Assembly: GCF_014201115.1 (NCBI RefSeq)
Contig: NZ_JACHDO010000001.1
Coordinates: forward strand, 7,006,001-7,070,000
Direction of reading: 5' to 3'
DNA length: 64,000 bases
Origin: Nocardiopsis metallicus
GTDB taxonomy: Bacteria > Actinomycetota > Actinomycetes > Streptosporangiales > Streptosporangiaceae
Shown here: positions 1 to 7,742 of the stretch, piece by piece
Numbering within the stretch: the stretch's first letter is position 1
Layout of the letters: each line of letters opens with the position of its first letter
Notes under the pieces: model-generated
Seen by the model: only the letters and a program-made list of their open reading frames with translations
The model's database searches: none
What the model was told of the DNA's origin: nothing
Program-made: the position numbers and the translations under genes

Positions 1-29
1 GTCGGGGTAAGAACCACGGCTCAGCGGGA

Positions 30-51
30 CCCGGCGCCAACCGGCGCCGGG
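30..51. terminator. GC-rich hairpin ahead of ndh
   Basis: CCCGGCGCC (30-38) and GGCGCCGGG (43-51) form a perfect 9-bp stem with a 4-nt loop. There is no T-tract. It may terminate a gene left of the window or sit in the ndh leader; the window edge prevents deciding. Confidence 0.4.
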
Positions 52-127
52 CGACCGAAGAACCGTGACAGCCTTCGCGGCCCTTGAGGCAAGGGCGCCA
101 CAGATTAACCGTTAGGGCGGAAATGCG

Positions 128-1504
128 ATGACCGAGAGCAGGAACTACCGGCTGGTGCACGGCGGCGGGGACGAAGCGGAGATCCCGCACATCCTCATCG
201 TCGGCGGCGGTTACCTCGGGATGTACACCGCGAGGCGACTGGAGAAGAAGCTCGGGTCCGGTGAAGCCCGCATCACCGTCATCGACCCGAACTCCTACAT
301 GACCTACCAGCCCTTCCTGCCCGAGGCCGCGGCCGGCAACATCTCGCCGCGCAACGTCGTGGTCCCGCTGCGGAAGGTCTTCGACCGGGTCCGCGTGCTG
401 GGCGGCCGCGTCGTGCGCATCGACCACGCCGACAACACGGTCCGCTACGAGCCCAACGTGGGTGAGCCGCAGACCCTCCGCTACGACTACCTCGTGATGG
501 CGGCGGGCGCGGTCTCGCGCACCCTGCCCATCCCGGGCCTGGCCGAGTGGGGCATCGGTATCAAGACCGTCGAAGAGGCGGCCTACCTGCGCAACCACGT
601 GCTCAACCAGCTCACCATCGCCGACTCCACCGACGACAAGGCCGTGCGCGCCAAGGCGCTGAGCTTCGTGTTCGTCGGCGGCGGGTTCGCCGGTGCCGAG
701 GCCATCGCCGAGCTGGAGGACCTGGTCCGCGACGCGGTCCGCGTCCACCCCTCGATCGAGCAGAGCGAAGTGAAGTTCTACCTCATCGAGGCCGCGGACA
801 AGATCCTGCCCGAGGTCGGCCCGGAGGTCGGCGAGAAGGCGCTCAACCAGCTGCGCCGCCGTGACATCGACGTCCGCCTCAAGACCTTCCTCGAGTCCGC
901 CGTGGGCCAGCGCATCAAGCTCAGCGACGGCGCCGAGTTCGACGCCGGCACCCTGGTGTGGACCGCGGGCGTCAAGCCCAGCCCGGTCGTCTCCGCCAGC
1001 GACCTGCCGCTGGGCCCCAAGGGCCACGTGGACACCAGCGAGTACCTCACCGTCAACGGCACGGACAACGTCTTCGCCGGTGGCGACAACGCCCAGGTGC
1101 CCGACGGCAACGGCGGCTACTACCCGCCCAACGCCCAGAACGCCGTCCGCCAGGCCCCGGTGCTCGCCGACAACGTCATCGCGACGCTGCGCAACGGCAA
1201 GCTCAAGGCCTACAAGCACAAGAACCTCGGCGCGGTCGCCGGTCTGGGCGTGCACAAGGGCGCGGCCCAGCTGTTCGGCAAGATCAAGCTGAACGGCCGT
1301 CTGGCCTGGTACGCGCACCGCTCCTACCACCTGCTCGCGGTGCCCACCTTCAACCGCAAGCTGCGGGTCCTCTCGGACTGGACGCTCGCCTTCTTCCTGC
1401 GCCGCGACTTCGCCGCGCTCCCGGAGATGTCGGATCCGCGCCAGGCCTTCGAGGAGGCCAGCCAGCCCCAGGTCGAGGACGGCCGCCTGCGCCGGGTCAG
1501 CTGA
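128..1504 (+). CDS. ndh: Type II NADH dehydrogenase (NDH-2)
   Basis: This 458-residue flavoprotein has two Rossmann dinucleotide motifs: VGGGYLGMYTAR near residues 25-36 for FAD and VGGGFAGAEA near 180-189 for NADH. A C-terminal FAD-contacting GGD motif lies near residue 317. Order and length fit NDH-2, the single-subunit non-proton-pumping enzyme that passes electrons from NADH to menaquinone on the inner membrane face. The C-terminal third (FNRKLRVLSDWTLAFFLRRDF) is the amphipathic membrane-contact region usual for actinobacterial NDH-2. The ATG at 128 follows a purine-rich AGGGCGGAAA. It is a monocistronic gene closed by the hairpin at 1557-1593. Other FAD-dependent disulfide-reductase-fold oxidoreductases are less likely because the redox-cysteine motif is absent. 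Confidence 0.88.
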   Translation: MTESRNYRLVHGGGDEAEIPHILIVGGGYLGMYTARRLEKKLGSGEARITVIDPNSYMTYQPFLPEAAAGNISPRNVVVPLRKVFDRVRVLGGRVVRIDHADNTVRYEPNVGEPQTLRYDYLVMAAGAVSRTLPIPGLAEWGIGIKTVEEAAYLRNHVLNQLTIADSTDDKAVRAKALSFVFVGGGFAGAEAIAELEDLVRDAVRVHPSIEQSEVKFYLIEAADKILPEVGPEVGEKALNQLRRRDIDVRLKTFLESAVGQRIKLSDGAEFDAGTLVWTAGVKPSPVVSASDLPLGPKGHVDTSEYLTVNGTDNVFAGGDNAQVPDGNGGYYPPNAQNAVRQAPVLADNVIATLRNGKLKAYKHKNLGAVAGLGVHKGAAQLFGKIKLNGRLAWYAHRSYHLLAVPTFNRKLRVLSDWTLAFFLRRDFAALPEMSDPRQAFEEASQPQVEDGRLRRVS

Positions 1505-1556
1505 CCTTCTGCCCGATCTCGCAGGACACGCCCTGACACGGCACGAATGACGTACT

Positions 1557-1593
1557 CGAAACGGCCGGGTTCCCTCCGAACCCGGCCGTTTCG
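1557..1593 (+). terminator. Strong hairpin terminator after ndh
   Basis: A perfect 15-bp stem (1557-1571 with 1579-1593) with a 7-nt loop starts 53 nt after the ndh stop. It ends in TTTCGTGTC, a short weak T-run. It separates ndh from the tRNA-like gene. Confidence 0.75.
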
Positions 1594-1642
1594 TGTCCCC
1601 ATCCGGCCAAGCCGAACCAAAGTGGGCAATCGGCCCGGCCGG

Positions 1643-1648
1643 TATGAT
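1643..1648 (+). promoter_or_regulatory. -10 box of the tRNA-like gene
   Basis: TATGAT, one mismatch from the sigma-70-type consensus, ends 6 nt before the 5' end of the tRNA-like gene at 1655. Transcription would therefore start at or next to the mature 5' end. No good -35 element is visible at the expected spacing (AAGTGG at 1620-1625). Confidence 0.5.
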
Positions 1649-1654
1649 GGGCAC

Positions 1655-1728
1655 GCCCTCGTAGCCCAATGGAAGAGGCAGGCCCCCTAAAAGGGTCACA
1701 AGTGTCGGTTCGAGTCCGACCGGGGGTA
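1655..1728 (+). tRNA. tRNA-like gene, anticodon read as UAA, short variable loop
   Basis: A 74-nt cloverleaf can be folded by eye. The acceptor is GCCCTCG (1655-1661) with CGGGGGT (1721-1727), 7 bp including G1-U72 and U-G. The D arm closes GCC (1664-1666) with GGC (1677-1679). The anticodon arm is GGCCC/GGGTC with loop CCTAAAA (1686-1692). The T arm is GTCGG/CCGAC with canonical loop TTCGAGT (1709-1715), and the discriminator is A1728. No CCA is encoded. The nominal anticodon (1688-1690) is UAA. Position 33 is C instead of the near-universal U, and the variable region is only 6 nt, whereas leucine tRNAs that read UUA carry a long variable arm. Its amino acid identity, and whether it decodes at all, cannot be stated. 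A -10 box at 1643 suggests it is transcribed. Confidence 0.65.
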
Positions 1729-1788
1729 CTCAGCTCTTCTCTTGCGGACCCCTTCGGGCGACCATGAACGCCCGGAGCCGCTGCCGGC

Positions 1789-3597
1789 TCAGTGCTGTTC
1801 CATCAGCAGTTGGAGCTGGGTGAACAGGCGCTCGCCCGGATCACCCAGGTCGATGCCGCTCACGGCCGCCGCGCGGCGGACGCGGTAGCGCAGGGTGTTC
1901 GGGTGGATGTGCAGGCGCTCGGCCGCCGCGCGGGCGTCGCCGAAGGCCTCCAGGTAGGCCAGCAGCGAGTGCACGAGGTCGGCGCCGCCCGCCTGGTCGT
2001 ACTCGATCAGGCGGCTCACCCGGGGGTCGCGCAGGGACGGGTCCGCCCTCAGGTGGGCGAGGGTCTCGCTGATCAGTACCCGGGAGCGCACGTCGGAGAT
2101 GGTCGCCACCTCCCAGTCGGTGCCGCCGTCCAGGTCGCGGCCCATGGCGTCCAGGACCCGGTCCGCCTCCGCGCGGGATTCGGGGACGTCGCCCAGCCGC
2201 TCCACCAGCGAACCCACGGCTGCCTGCACGCGCAGCCCCAGCGCGGCCCGGGCCGCCGCGACGGTCTTGCGGGTCAGCGCCAGAACCGACTGCTCCACCC
2301 CGCGCCAGCCGTCCCCGCCCGGGGCGCGGGCCAGGTCCGGCAGCAGCACGTAGACGCGGCCGTCGAGCTCGGTCACCAGGGAGCTGCGCCGGTAGGCGGC
2401 CGCGTGCACGGAGACCAGGTCGATGAGCTGGCGGCGGCGCAGCTCGCGCACCGGCCGGTCCGGGCGTTCCCCGGCCTCGGCGCCCTCCGCCTCCGCGGTT
2501 TCCGAGCCACCCCCCGAGCCACCTGAGCCAGCCGACCCGGCCGAGGGCTGGCTCAGCGAGAAGGCCACCACCAGCGCGGCCCGCTCGGTGTGCACCTCCA
2601 CGGTGTCGGCGAGCGCGCCCGCGTCGATGCGTCCCTCCAACAGGCTGGACAGCAGGTCCTCCCGCAGACGCAGCCCGGCGCTGGCCTGGGTGCGCTGGCG
2701 GATCATCTGTAGCGCGGTGGTGCGGGCGGCGCCGAGCAGGGCCTCCTCCGCGTGCCGGGCCAGCGGCTGGGAGCCCTCCTGCACCCAGATCGCCCCCAGC
2801 GGCTGGCGTCCGGCGTGGATGCCCACCGCCAGGCGGCGGCGGATGCCGAGTTCGGGATGCTCCTCGATCCGCACCACCTCCTCGCCCGCGCGCAGCTTGG
2901 TGAACACGCCCCACTCCCGCAGCAGCGCGAGGTAGGACTCGGGGCCCTGGCGGCCCAGCACGGACAGGCGGCGCAGCTCGTCCACCTCGGCGCCGCTGGA
3001 GTAGGCCAGCACCCGGCTGGCCGAATCCTCGATGCTCACCAGACCGCCGGTGAGCTGGGCGATGGTCTGCGCCATGGAGAACAGGTCGCCGCTGGCCTCG
3101 CCCAGGTCCTCCGAGGCGGTCAGCCGGGCGTCGTCCACGATGTTCTGGCAGATCGACTGGAGCTGGTCCCAGCGCACCTCGGGCCGCACGGCCAGCAGCG
3201 CGACCCCGCTCTCCTGGGCCTCGGCGCGCAGTGTCCGCAGTTCGTCCGCGGCTCCCGAACGCGGGGAACGGCCCCGGTGCTCACCGGACGGCGGGATGGT
3301 CTCCTCGGCGGGGGAGTGCCCGCCGGCCTTGACAGCGACCGCCGCCGCGCCCTGCCCGGCCAGCACCCGGACCAGCCGCCGGGCCGCCCCGCCGCGAACC
3401 CCGATCAGCAGGACCAGGTCACCCTCGCGGGCCTCCACCCGGTCCTCGGGGTCGATGATCACGACGTTGTCCACCTGAACATCGAGACCGTCGGGCGCCG
3501 CAGCCACGTCCACGATCGGGTCACCGAGGGCCAGCAGCAGCCTGCGGAGCGGCAGGCCCGCGCTCTCTTCGCCATGTGTTCCTACTTGACCAGGCAT
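1789..3597 (-). CDS. PucR-family regulator, likely of proline utilisation
   Basis: This 602-residue protein ends in the PucR C-terminal helix-turn-helix (AYLEAFGDARAAAERLHIHPNTLRYRVRRAAAVSGIDL), preceded by a GGDEF-like central region. The N-terminal ~100 residues are a ligand-sensing region of the type seen in PucR/CdaR regulators. A Gly/Ser/Glu-rich linker lies near the middle. Translation probably starts at ATG 3597 behind GAGGAACGACATC; upstream in-frame ATGs to 3753 run into the divergent promoter and lack a ribosome site. It is transcribed away from P5C dehydrogenase and proline dehydrogenase. That arrangement matches actinobacterial proline regulators such as mycobacterial PruC, so proline or P5C sensing is an inference from context. 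Confidence 0.8.
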   Translation of the reverse strand: MPGQVGTHGEESAGLPLRRLLLALGDPIVDVAAAPDGLDVQVDNVVIIDPEDRVEAREGDLVLLIGVRGGAARRLVRVLAGQGAAAVAVKAGGHSPAEETIPPSGEHRGRSPRSGAADELRTLRAEAQESGVALLAVRPEVRWDQLQSICQNIVDDARLTASEDLGEASGDLFSMAQTIAQLTGGLVSIEDSASRVLAYSSGAEVDELRRLSVLGRQGPESYLALLREWGVFTKLRAGEEVVRIEEHPELGIRRRLAVGIHAGRQPLGAIWVQEGSQPLARHAEEALLGAARTTALQMIRQRTQASAGLRLREDLLSSLLEGRIDAGALADTVEVHTERAALVVAFSLSQPSAGSAGSGGSGGGSETAEAEGAEAGERPDRPVRELRRRQLIDLVSVHAAAYRRSSLVTELDGRVYVLLPDLARAPGGDGWRGVEQSVLALTRKTVAAARAALGLRVQAAVGSLVERLGDVPESRAEADRVLDAMGRDLDGGTDWEVATISDVRSRVLISETLAHLRADPSLRDPRVSRLIEYDQAGGADLVHSLLAYLEAFGDARAAAERLHIHPNTLRYRVRRAAAVSGIDLGDPGERLFTQLQLLMEQH

Positions 3598-3689
3598 GAT
3601 GTCGTTCCTCGCCGGTGGGGTGCGTGGACTGACATTACTGGAGTCGCGGGGGCGGGGAACCGGGGTGCGCGCGTTCATGTATGCCTCGG

Positions 3690-3707
3690 TTTGTCCAGGT
3701 GAACAAA
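3690..3707. promoter_or_regulatory. Candidate operator between regulator and pruA
   Basis: TTTGTCCAGGTGAACAAA is an imperfect palindrome (TTTGT-n-CA-nn-TG-n-ACAAA). It is AT-rich in a very GC-rich region and sits roughly midway between the divergent start codons at 3597 and 3819. The placement suits a site bound by the PucR-type regulator. Binding itself is inference. Confidence 0.45.
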
Positions 3708-3818
3708 TAAGGCTGGCAAAGAGTGGCCCGGCCCACAAGGTATGGACGTCCACGTTCTGAGACCGTTGAATCAGCCCAACCCTGCTCGTTCAGGGACATT
3801 CTTTCCAGGGAGGTGCCC

Positions 3819-5444
3819 ATGGACGCCGTGACCAACGTCCCGCTGCCGGTGAACGAACCCGTTCTCTCCTACGCGCCCGGGAGCGCCGAGCGCGCCGAGC
3901 TCGTCGCCAAGCTCGAGGAGCTCGGCCGCGAGAGCATCGACCTGCCGATGCGCATCAACGGTGAGAGCCGGATGGGCGGCGGCGACCCGATCGACGCCGT
4001 CCAGCCGCACAACCACGCGGCCGTCCTCGGCACCATGCGCAACGCCACCCACCAGGACGCCCGCGACGCCATCGCCGCCGCGAAGGCCGCCGCCCCCGCC
4101 TGGCGCGCCATGTCCTTCGACGACCGCGCCGCGATCATCCTGCGCGCCGCCGAGCTGCTCGCCGGGCCCTGGCGCGCCACGATCAACGCCGCCACCATGC
4201 TCGGCCAGTCGAAGACCGTCCAGCAGGCGGAGATCGACTCGGCCTGTGAGCTCATCGACTTCTGGCGCTTCAACGTCTCCTACGCCCGGCAGCTCATGGA
4301 GCAGCAGCCCCTGAGCGTGCGCGGCGTGTGGAACCGCATGGAGCAGCGCCCGCTGGAGGGGTTCGTCTACGCGATCACCCCCTTCAACTTCACCGCCATC
4401 GCGGGCAACCTGTCCACCGCCCCCGCCCTCATGGGCAACGTGGTCGTGTGGAAGCCGTCCCCCACCCAGCAGTTCGCCGCCGAGCTGACCATGCGCCTCC
4501 TGGAGGAGGCCGGCATGCCCCCGGGCGTCATCAACATGGTCACCGGTGACGGCCTCGCCGTCTCGGACATCGCGCTGAACGACCCCGAGCTGGCCGGTGT
4601 GCACTTCACCGGTTCCACCAAGACCTTCCAGCACCTGTGGAAGAGCGTCGGCGAGAACATCTCCAACTACCGCTCCTACCCGCGCATCGTGGGCGAGACC
4701 GGTGGCAAGGACTTCATCGTCGCCCACTCCTCCGCCGACCCGGAGATCCTGCGCACCGCCATCGTGCGCGGCGCCTTCGAGTACCAGGGCCAGAAGTGCT
4801 CCGCCGCCTCGCGCGCCTTCGTGGCCCGCTCGGTGTGGGAGAAGATGCGCGACGACCTGGTCGCCGAGACCGAGGCCCTGACCATGGGCGACGTCACCGA
4901 CCTGTCGAACTTCATCGGCGCCGTCATCGACCGCCGCTCCTTCGACAAGCTGGCCAAGGTCCTGGAGGACGCCAAGTCCGACCCGACCCTGCAGATCATC
5001 GCCGGCGGCACCGCCGACGACTCGGTCGGCTACTTCGTGCGCCCGACCATCATCGAGGGCACCGACCCGACCAACGACGTGTTCCGCACGGAGTACTTCG
5101 GCCCGATCATCGCCGTCCACGTCTACGAGGACGACGACTTCGAGTCGGTCCTGAAGATCGTCGACGAGGGCTCCGCCTACGCCCTGACCGGCGCCATCCT
5201 GGCCAACGACCGCGCCGCGGTGGCCAAGGCGACCGAGGCCCTGCGCTTCACCGCCGGCAACTTCTACATCAACGACCGCCCGACCGGCTCCATCGTCGGT
5301 CAGCAGCCCTTCGGCGGCGGTCGCGCCTCCGGCACCAACGACAAGGCGGGTTCGGCCCAGAACCTGTCCCGCTGGGCCAGCCCGCGCGCCATCAAGGAGA
5401 CGTTCGTCGCGCCGACGGTCTCCTCCTACCCCCACCAGGGGTAG
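3819..5444 (+). CDS. pruA: L-glutamate gamma-semialdehyde (P5C) dehydrogenase
   Basis: This 541-residue aldehyde dehydrogenase oxidises glutamate-gamma-semialdehyde, in equilibrium with pyrroline-5-carboxylate, to glutamate using NAD+. It is the second step of proline catabolism. The catalytic Cys327 lies in GQKCSAASR and the general-base Glu293 in GETGGKDF. The C-terminal QQPFGGGRASGTNDKAG block is the P5CDH substrate-anchor region. Length and motifs match the monofunctional actinobacterial P5CDH family. ATG 3819 follows GGGAGGT (3808-3814) at ideal spacing; the longer frame from 3723 has no such site. It is divergent from the PucR regulator and is followed by a hairpin and then putB. Confidence 0.93.
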   Translation: MDAVTNVPLPVNEPVLSYAPGSAERAELVAKLEELGRESIDLPMRINGESRMGGGDPIDAVQPHNHAAVLGTMRNATHQDARDAIAAAKAAAPAWRAMSFDDRAAIILRAAELLAGPWRATINAATMLGQSKTVQQAEIDSACELIDFWRFNVSYARQLMEQQPLSVRGVWNRMEQRPLEGFVYAITPFNFTAIAGNLSTAPALMGNVVVWKPSPTQQFAAELTMRLLEEAGMPPGVINMVTGDGLAVSDIALNDPELAGVHFTGSTKTFQHLWKSVGENISNYRSYPRIVGETGGKDFIVAHSSADPEILRTAIVRGAFEYQGQKCSAASRAFVARSVWEKMRDDLVAETEALTMGDVTDLSNFIGAVIDRRSFDKLAKVLEDAKSDPTLQIIAGGTADDSVGYFVRPTIIEGTDPTNDVFRTEYFGPIIAVHVYEDDDFESVLKIVDEGSAYALTGAILANDRAAVAKATEALRFTAGNFYINDRPTGSIVGQQPFGGGRASGTNDKAGSAQNLSRWASPRAIKETFVAPTVSSYPHQG

Positions 5445-5494
5445 TCACCGGCGGCGTACCCCCTTCTCCGTCCTGAGGGGAGTCCGCCGCCACC

Positions 5495-5550
5495 CGGGGC
5501 CCGTTCCCCGGCGGCCCGCGCCGAGTGAGCCGCCGGGGAACGGGGCCCCG
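5495..5550 (+). terminator. Long hairpin between pruA and putB
   Basis: The arms at 5495-5515 and 5529-5550 are complementary over about 21 bp with one bulged G and a 13-nt loop. No T-tract follows, and putB begins 97 nt downstream. It could stop pruA transcription, attenuate read-through or stabilise the pruA message. Confidence 0.6.
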
Positions 5551-5646
5551 CGCCCCCCGAGGAACCCACCGCGCGGTCGGCACACCGGCCGCGTTCATCG
5601 TCCGCGCCAGCCCAACCCGCTCGCGCACGTCTTCGTCGAGGTAACC

Positions 5647-6573
5647 ATGCTTCGTAAGCCCCTGCTGCTCGCCGCCAGGTCCACGACCTGCCGCACGATC
5701 GTCGAGCGCACTCCCATGACCCGGGCCATGGTCTCCCGCTTCGTCGCGGGCGCCACCATGGAGGAGGCCCTGCCCGCCGTCCACGAGCTGGCCAGGGACC
5801 GCTACATCACCCTGGACTTCCTCGGTGAGGACACCACGGACCTGTCCCAGGCCGCCGGCACCGTGACCGCCTACCAGGAGCTGCTCGCCGCCCTGGGCGA
5901 GGCCGGTCTGGGCGACCGCGCCGAGGTCTCGGTCAAGCTCTCCGCCGTCGGCCAGTTCCTGAACGCGGACGGCGAGAAGATCGCGTTGGAGAACGCGCGC
6001 AGGATCGCCGAGGCAGCCAAGGCGGTCGGCACCACGGTGACCTTCGACATGGAGGACCACACCACCGTCGACTCCACGCTGGCCATCCTGCGCGAGGTGC
6101 GCCAGGACTTCCCGTCCACGGGCGCGGTCCTGCAGGCCTACCTGCGCCGCACCGAGGCCGACTGCCGCGACCTCAGCGGCGAGGGTTCGCGGGTGCGCCT
6201 GTGCAAGGGGGCCTACGACGAGCCCGAGTCCGTGGCCTTCCGCGACAAGCACGAGGTGGACAAGGCCTACGTGCGCGCGCTGAAGGTCCTCATGGAGGGT
6301 GACGGCTACCCGATGGTGGCCTCGCACGACCCGCGGATGATCGCCATCGCCGGTGAGCTGGCCGCCGCCCACGGCCGCGGCGCGGACGACTACGAGTACC
6401 AGATGCTCTACGGCATCCGGGACGGCGAGCAGGTCCGCCTGGCCGCCGAGGGCAAGCGCATGCGCGTCTACGTCCCCTACGGCGACGAGTGGTACGGCTA
6501 CTACATGCGCCGTCTGGCGGAGCGCCCGGCCAACATGCTGTTCCTCGCGCGGTCCCTGGTGACCCGCAACTAG
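5647..6573 (+). CDS. putB: Proline dehydrogenase
   Basis: This 308-residue monofunctional FAD-dependent PutB-type enzyme converts proline to pyrroline-5-carboxylate and feeds PruA. The (beta-alpha)8-barrel signatures are visible: a VSVKLSAVGQF strand, the TFDMEDHTTVD block, AYLRRTEAD, and VRLCKGAYDEPESVAF followed by MVASHDPRM. The C-terminal alpha-8 motif is YGDEWYGYYMRRLAERPANM, whose paired arginines bind the proline carboxylate. ATG 5647 follows GAGGTAACC. The pruA-putB order on one strand beside a PucR regulator makes a complete two-step proline-to-glutamate pathway. Confidence 0.93.
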   Translation: MLRKPLLLAARSTTCRTIVERTPMTRAMVSRFVAGATMEEALPAVHELARDRYITLDFLGEDTTDLSQAAGTVTAYQELLAALGEAGLGDRAEVSVKLSAVGQFLNADGEKIALENARRIAEAAKAVGTTVTFDMEDHTTVDSTLAILREVRQDFPSTGAVLQAYLRRTEADCRDLSGEGSRVRLCKGAYDEPESVAFRDKHEVDKAYVRALKVLMEGDGYPMVASHDPRMIAIAGELAAAHGRGADDYEYQMLYGIRDGEQVRLAAEGKRMRVYVPYGDEWYGYYMRRLAERPANMLFLARSLVTRN

Positions 6574-6647
6574 AGCCCAGCCGGACCAGCACACAGCCGA
6601 ACCAGCGCTCAGCCGACTCGCAGCCGAGGGCGGCGGAGCCGACAGCG

Positions 6648-6682
6648 GGGCCCGTACGAACCGGTGACACGGGTGCGGGCCC
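6648..6682 (+). terminator. Hairpin terminator after putB
   Basis: GGGCCCG-TAC (from 6648) pairs with GTG-CGGGCCC (to 6682) with one mismatch and is followed by TTCGTGCT. It lies between the convergent putB and DUF6510 genes and may serve both strands. The preceding 6574-6640 is a low-complexity CAGCCGA/CCAGC-rich spacer. Confidence 0.5.
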
Positions 6683-6738
6683 TTCGTGCTGCGGGAACCC
6701 CGTGCCCCCGGTCCGCGTGCAGTCGGGACCCGTGGCGT

Positions 6739-7017
6739 TCACCCGTCCACGGGCAACGTGATGCAGCCGGTACCGCCCAGGTCCAGGACCAGCCCGTCCG
6801 GGGTGCGCACCAGGCGCAGGACCAGCACCTCGCAGTTCGGGCAGCACGCCACCAGACCGGGACCGTCGGCGTGGACCCGAAGCTGGGCGAACGCGCCGCG
6901 GTCGCCGCAGCGGGCGCAGCGCCGCTCCGCCGCGGTCACGTCCACCGCGAACACCTCCGACAGAGGCCCGGCCAGGACATTGCCGTCCAGGTAGGCACGG
7001 TTGGTGGGCGCGTTCAT
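6739..7017 (-). CDS. DUF6510 zinc-ribbon protein
   Basis: This 92-residue protein begins MNAPTNRAYLDGNVLAGPL and carries two CxxC pairs (CARCG near residue 33 and CCPNC near 57), consistent with one structural zinc. It matches the DUF6510 pattern. Its ATG overlaps the stop of the upstream flavin reductase gene (ATGA, 7014-7017), so it is the last gene of a three-gene operon with the reductase and the molybdoenzyme. An ORF extending to 7131 exists but would run inside the reductase gene, so the overlapping start is preferred. Its biochemical role is unknown; an accessory or maturation role for the oxidoreductases is a guess from context. Confidence 0.75.
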   Translation of the reverse strand: MNAPTNRAYLDGNVLAGPLSEVFAVDVTAAERRCARCGDRGAFAQLRVHADGPGLVACCPNCEVLVLRLVRTPDGLVLDLGGTGCITLPVDG

Positions 7018-7739
7018 CGTTCGCCTCCGCTGCCGTAGCGTTCGGTTCGGATCCGGCGCGGGTCGTGGCCCAGAGCGACCAGTGCGTCGGCGACGGTCTC
7101 CACGAACCCGGTGGGCCCGCACACGAAGCACACCGGTGCGAACTCGGCGGGGAACCCGTGGGTGTTCAGGTCGGCGACGCTGAGCCGTTTGGCCCCGCGG
7201 ACCGACCCTTCGGGCGCGGTGCGGGTGTAGGCCAGGAACACGTCGACGCCGGGCCCCGTCGTGGGCTTCAGTTCGGAGCGGTAATAGCGGTCGTCAGGCG
7301 TGCGCAACGAGTACAGGACCCTGAACAGGGCCTTGCTGCCGGTCCGCCGACGTTCGCGGACCATGCTCGTCAGCGGGACGACCCCCGAGCCCCCGCCGAT
7401 GAGGACGACGGGGTCGGGTTCGGCGGTGTCCCATACGAACCAGCCGCCCAGTGGGCCGCGCACCTCCACCTGGTCGCCCACAGCGAAATCCCGGACCAGG
7501 TAGGGGGAGACCTCCCCGCCGGGCGCCAGTTGGACGGTGAGTTCCAGGCGCTCGGGGGCGGAAGCTGAAGCGATGGAGTAGGAGCGTTCGGCGGTGTAGC
7601 CGTCCTCCGCGGTCAGACGCACGTCGACGTGCTGTCCGGGGCGGTGCCCGGCCCAGCCGGGGATGGACAGCACCAGGGTGCGGGCGGTGGGTGTCTCCCA
7701 CCGGTCGGCCTCCAGCGCGGCCGGGATCCAGCGGGCCAC
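7014..7739 (-). CDS. Ferredoxin--NADP reductase-family flavoprotein
   Basis: This 241-residue protein has an N-terminal FAD-binding beta-barrel with the RxYS motif (Arg52-Ser55, RSYSIASA) and a C-terminal NAD(P)-binding domain with IGGGSGVVPL near 114-123 and CFVCGPTGFVE near 209. There is no C-terminal 2Fe-2S plant-type ferredoxin domain, unlike many oxygenase reductases. It lies 3 nt downstream of the molybdoenzyme gene and overlaps DUF6510, so the likely role is shuttling electrons between NAD(P)H and the Mo enzyme. The exact donor and acceptor are unknown. Confidence 0.85.
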   Translation of the reverse strand: MARWIPAALEADRWETPTARTLVLSIPGWAGHRPGQHVDVRLTAEDGYTAERSYSIASASAPERLELTVQLAPGGEVSPYLVRDFAVGDQVEVRGPLGGWFVWDTAEPDPVVLIGGGSGVVPLTSMVRERRRTGSKALFRVLYSLRTPDDRYYRSELKPTTGPGVDVFLAYTRTAPEGSVRGAKRLSVADLNTHGFPAEFAPVCFVCGPTGFVETVADALVALGHDPRRIRTERYGSGGER

Positions 7740-7742
7740 GGG

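Noticed and set aside
3771..5435. Long minus-strand open frame (554 codons) opposite pruA
   Set aside because: Shadow of a high-GC gene: composition is Gly/Val/Asp/His-rich without domains, and the plus-strand P5CDH is certain.
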